Shown piece by piece: positions 61,437 through 64,000 of a stretch of 64,000 bases of DNA. The notes beneath the pieces were generated by a model. The model did not search any database and was not told the origin of the DNA. It saw only the letters and a program-made list of their open reading frames with translations. Origin of the DNA: Sulfitobacter sp. SK012 (lineage in GTDB: Bacteria > Pseudomonadota > Alphaproteobacteria > Rhodobacterales > Rhodobacteraceae). Location: NCBI RefSeq assembly GCF_003352085.1, contig NZ_CP025804.1, forward strand, positions 3,658,001-3,722,000, in the 5' to 3' direction. A program made the translations under genes and the position numbers. Position 1 is the stretch's first letter, and the number at the start of each line of letters is the position of its first letter.

Positions 61437-62338
61437 TAGACGGATGATGACACGTCCTCCAATTTGGGTAAGGTCACGTTAATATTCGATTGTTCGGCCA
61501 GCTGCACCAACCGCTCGGCATCTTTCGGGAAATGCGGGATCAGGCGTTCAACAAATGCCGCGTCATGGGCGGTGGTCCACAGCAACATCTGGTATTCGAT
61601 GTCATCTGACATTTCTTCGGTGCGTGATGTGGTGTTCAGGTCTTCAGGGGCCGACACTTTGTTCTGAAAGGATGATCCGCCACCAAATCGTTGGACTTGG
61701 CCGCGCGCGTTATCAACAACCGGCAAGCCAAGCCGCGCCAACATGTCAGCACGCGCCGCCTCAGATTGCATCCAGTCGTCATAACAAAGCCCAACCACAT
61801 GCGGTTGAGCCAGTAAATCAAGCCCATCAATGTAGGTGCGCAGGCTATTAAACATCACCCGCATCCGCTGCGTAGCGCCTAGGGACGCGTTGCGCTTAAG
61901 CTTGGCGAGCATGGATGCAGACCAATTTAGAAAGCTCCGGTAGATCAGGACTTCGCGGCTAAAATCATCGCTTGAAAAGCCCCGGCTGGCTTGTTGTGGT
62001 TTGCTCTCCTGGCGCGGGATCATGTCTTCGTATGACACCAACACCATGGGCCCATCCCCCGCACTTTGCATGCGGTCGGCCAATTCCATGTCGCGCGACG
62101 AGATCACTTTGCGGTCAGAACCGGAAACATCAACCGATGCGAAATGCTTGGTCGGATCGGCACGGGGGCGACAGTTGTTGTAAAACAACCCACCCGTCGC
62201 AGTCACCGGCGCATTGCGCATCATCCAGTCAATAATCGCGTGATTGCCCGACCGCCGCATGCCGAACACCTGAAAGGCCAGCACGGGGGTTATCCCATGC
62301 TGCTGCCATCCGGTGCCGATCTGTTGCGTGTCGTTCAT
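61436..62338 (-). CDS. Sulfotransferase-like protein embedded in the sdh operon (first)
   Basis: 300 residues. FQVFGMRRSGNHAIIDWMM near 23-41 is a P-loop-like PAPS-binding start (RRSGNH, as in several bacterial sulfotransferase-like families). VLVSYEDMIP near 98-107 and REVLIYRSFLNWSASMLAK near 129-147 continue the fold, RSFLNWSAS matching the 3'-phosphate-binding RDPxxxxxS region. No signal peptide. It starts 33 bp behind sdhA and overlaps the lipoprotein gene by 1 nt. Confidence 0.72.
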   Translation of the reverse strand: MNDTQQIGTGWQQHGITPVLAFQVFGMRRSGNHAIIDWMMRNAPVTATGGLFYNNCRPRADPTKHFASVDVSGSDRKVISSRDMELADRMQSAGDGPMVLVSYEDMIPRQESKPQQASRGFSSDDFSREVLIYRSFLNWSASMLAKLKRNASLGATQRMRVMFNSLRTYIDGLDLLAQPHVVGLCYDDWMQSEAARADMLARLGLPVVDNARGQVQRFGGGSSFQNKVSAPEDLNTTSRTEEMSDDIEYQMLLWTTAHDAAFVERLIPHFPKDAERLVQLAEQSNINVTLPKLEDVSSSV

Positions 62339-62371
62339 GGCCTCACGTTTCTGGCTGGTGCCGATTGGCGA

Positions 62372-64000
62372 TCAATAGACCCGCGCTTTTGGAGCGATTT
62401 TCTTGAGGTCGATGCCGCCTTCATTGTGGCTGGTCAGTGGGTTCAGGTGAACGCCACGGAACCCAAGTTCGGCTTTCTGACCTTTGAACCAGATCAAGCT
62501 GTGCTTGCGCCAGTTCTTATCATCACGGTCCGGGTAGTCCTCGTGGGCATGTGCCCCTCGGCTTTCCTTGCGTGCTGCAGCCGCAGTGATTGTCGCAACC
62601 GCGTTTGGCATCAGGTTGGTCAGTTCAAGCGTTTCCATCAAGTCAGAGTTCCAAACCAGCGAGGTGTCGGTGACGTGAAGGTCGTTCAGTTTTCCTGAAA
62701 CGTCTTTCATCTTTTCCTCACCCTCAGCCAGCGTCTTGTCGGTGCGGAATACGGCCGCATCGGCTTGCATGGTCTGCTGCATCTCAAGGCGCAATTCAGC
62801 TGTTGGCACCTGGCCTTTGGCATGGCGCAGGCCATCAAAGCGATCGAATGCTGCATCAATGGATTTCTGGTTTGGCGTCGGTACGGCCGACTTAGGGTCA
62901 ACAATCTCTGCCGCACGAATAGCTGCGGCACGACCAAAGACCACAAGGTCAATCAACGAGTTTGAACCTAGACGGTTGGCACCGTGCACGGATGCGCAGC
63001 CTGCCTCGCCCACAGCCATCAGGCCTGGAGAGACACGATCAGGCTCGTCCTTCGTCGGGGCCAAAACTTCGCCCCAATAATTCGTCGGAATGCCGCCCAT
63101 GTTGTAGTGGACCGTCGGCAGAACCGGGATCGGCTCTTTTGTCAGGTCAACGCCGGCAAAGATGCGGGCCGATTCAGAGATACCCGGCAGACGCAGGTCC
63201 AGTGTTTCGGGTGGCAGGTGGTTGAGGTGAAGGTGGATGTGATCCCCCTTCTCGCCCACGCCGCGGCCTTCTCGGATTTCCATCGTCATACAGCGGCTCA
63301 CCACATCACGGCTGGCCAAATCTTTGTAGGTCGGCGCATAGCGCTCCATGAAACGCTCGCCCTCAGAGTTGGTGAGGTAGCCGCCTTCACCACGTGCGCC
63401 TTCGGTGATCAGGCAACCCGCACCATAGATACCGGTGGGGTGGAACTGCACAAATTCCATATCTTGCAATGGCAGACCCGCCCGTGCGGTCATCCCGCCG
63501 CCGTCGCCGGTGCAGGTATGCGCAGAAGTTGCAGAGAAATATGCGCGGCCATAGCCACCTGTCGCCAGCACGACCATCTTGGCCGAGAAAAGGTGCATGG
63601 TGCCGTCATCAAGCTTCCAGCACAGCACACCTTGGCAGACACCATCATCGGACATGATCAGATCGATGGCGAAATATTCGATGTAGAATTCCGCGTTATT
63701 CTTGAGAGACTGACCATACAGCGTGTGCAAGATCGCGTGTCCGGTCCGGTCCGCAGCAGCACATGTACGCTGTACGGGTGGGCCTTCGCCGTATTCGGTT
63801 GTGTGGCCACCAAAGGGACGTTGGTATATTTTGCCCTCTTCGGTCCGCGAGAATGGTACGCCGTAATGCTCCAACTCATAGACCGCTTTGGGTGCTTCGC
63901 GCGCGAGGTATTCCATCGCGTCCGTATCGCCGAGCCAATCGGACCCTTTGACCGTGTCATACATATGCCACTGCCAGCTGTCGGGGCCCATGTTGCTCAA
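62372..64000 (-). CDS. sdhA: Succinate dehydrogenase flavoprotein subunit, 5' end beyond window
   Basis: 542 residues are visible out of about 600; the N-terminus, with the dinucleotide fold and the FAD-linked His, lies past the right edge. [37 protein letters not shown] and [15 protein letters not shown] (active-site region) are present. So is [21 protein letters not shown], and the C-terminal [18 protein letters not shown] and [17 protein letters not shown] blocks. It oxidises succinate to fumarate and feeds SdhB. The sdhB gene is displaced by about 2.1 kb of other genes. Confidence 0.97.
   Translation of the reverse strand: MSNMGPDSWQWHMYDTVKGSDWLGDTDAMEYLAREAPKAVYELEHYGVPFSRTEEGKIYQRPFGGHTTEYGEGPPVQRTCAAADRTGHAILHTLYGQSLKNNAEFYIEYFAIDLIMSDDGVCQGVLCWKLDDGTMHLFSAKMVVLATGGYGRAYFSATSAHTCTGDGGGMTARAGLPLQDMEFVQFHPTGIYGAGCLITEGARGEGGYLTNSEGERFMERYAPTYKDLASRDVVSRCMTMEIREGRGVGEKGDHIHLHLNHLPPETLDLRLPGISESARIFAGVDLTKEPIPVLPTVHYNMGGIPTNYWGEVLAPTKDEPDRVSPGLMAVGEAGCASVHGANRLGSNSLIDLVVFGRAAAIRAAEIVDPKSAVPTPNQKSIDAAFDRFDGLRHAKGQVPTAELRLEMQQTMQADAAVFRTDKTLAEGEEKMKDVSGKLNDLHVTDTSLVWNSDLMETLELTNLMPNAVATITAAAARKESRGAHAHEDYPDRDDKNWRKHSLIWFKGQKAELGFRGVHLNPLTSHNEGGIDLKKIAPKARVY

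Noticed and set aside
1-64000. Insertion sequences, prophage genes, CRISPR arrays, toxin-antitoxin or restriction systems
   Set aside because: No transposase, integrase, Cas, phage structural or modification motifs, and no regularly spaced repeats were seen.

Overview
This window is an ordinary chromosomal stretch of a Roseobacter-group alphaproteobacterium (Rhodobacterales). The evidence is gene content and order: the infA-maf-RNase E/G-yacG-tRNA-Phe string, the cell-cycle regulator GcrA, a crotonyl-CoA carboxylase/reductase and ethylmalonyl-CoA mutase pair, monomeric isocitrate dehydrogenase, a TSUP/TIGR02186 pair, a LuxR-LuxI quorum-sensing locus and OPG (periplasmic glucan) genes. I found no insertion sequence, prophage, CRISPR array or rRNA operon.

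Layout. 1-5.3 kb: partial glutathionyl-hydroquinone reductase, an alpha/beta hydrolase, an exported Cys-rich orphan and monomeric NADP-isocitrate dehydrogenase. 5.7-9.9 kb: tRNA-Phe and the yacG/RNase/maf/infA block on the minus strand, a nitrilase-superfamily hydrolase and a class III sirtuin. 9.9-19 kb: copper chaperone, rpmB, meaB, hrpB, Nudix hydrolase, argD-argF, an EamA transporter and gcrA. 19-31 kb: a class III CoA-transferase and a TPR protein leading into opgC-opgG-opgH, which converge on a minus-strand kpsT-kpsE-kdsA-phosphohexomutase capsule/Kdo operon. 32-41 kb: small redox and housekeeping genes (YHS, rhodanese, rimO, DCC, hemolysin III, IMPACT, M48 protease, UspA, nfuA-tsaB-rimI). 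41-48 kb: a BMP/nucleoside-type ABC transporter, then TSUP and TIGR02186. 48-57 kb: SDR, RecD-like helicase, luxI-luxR with a small overlapping upstream ORF, ccrA, an acyltransferase, ecm and an H-NS-like protein. 57-64 kb: deoD and a minus-strand succinate dehydrogenase locus in which sdhA and sdhB are separated by two sulfotransferase-like genes and a small lipoprotein.

Most interesting signals. (1) A textbook promoter carrying an alphaproteobacterial LexA box in its spacer, in front of an uncharacterised two-repeat protein (35.4 kb). (2) A consensus CtrA site with a third half-site in phase and a nearby GANTC, upstream of a small ORF that overlaps luxR (51.7 kb). (3) A perfect Irr/ICE palindrome in front of nfuA (39.5 kb). 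(4) A hairpin-plus-T-run between a candidate promoter and gcrA (18.4 kb). (5) The sulfotransferase cargo translationally coupled inside the sdh operon (60-62 kb). None of the regulatory assignments has been tested; they rest on reading motif matches by eye.
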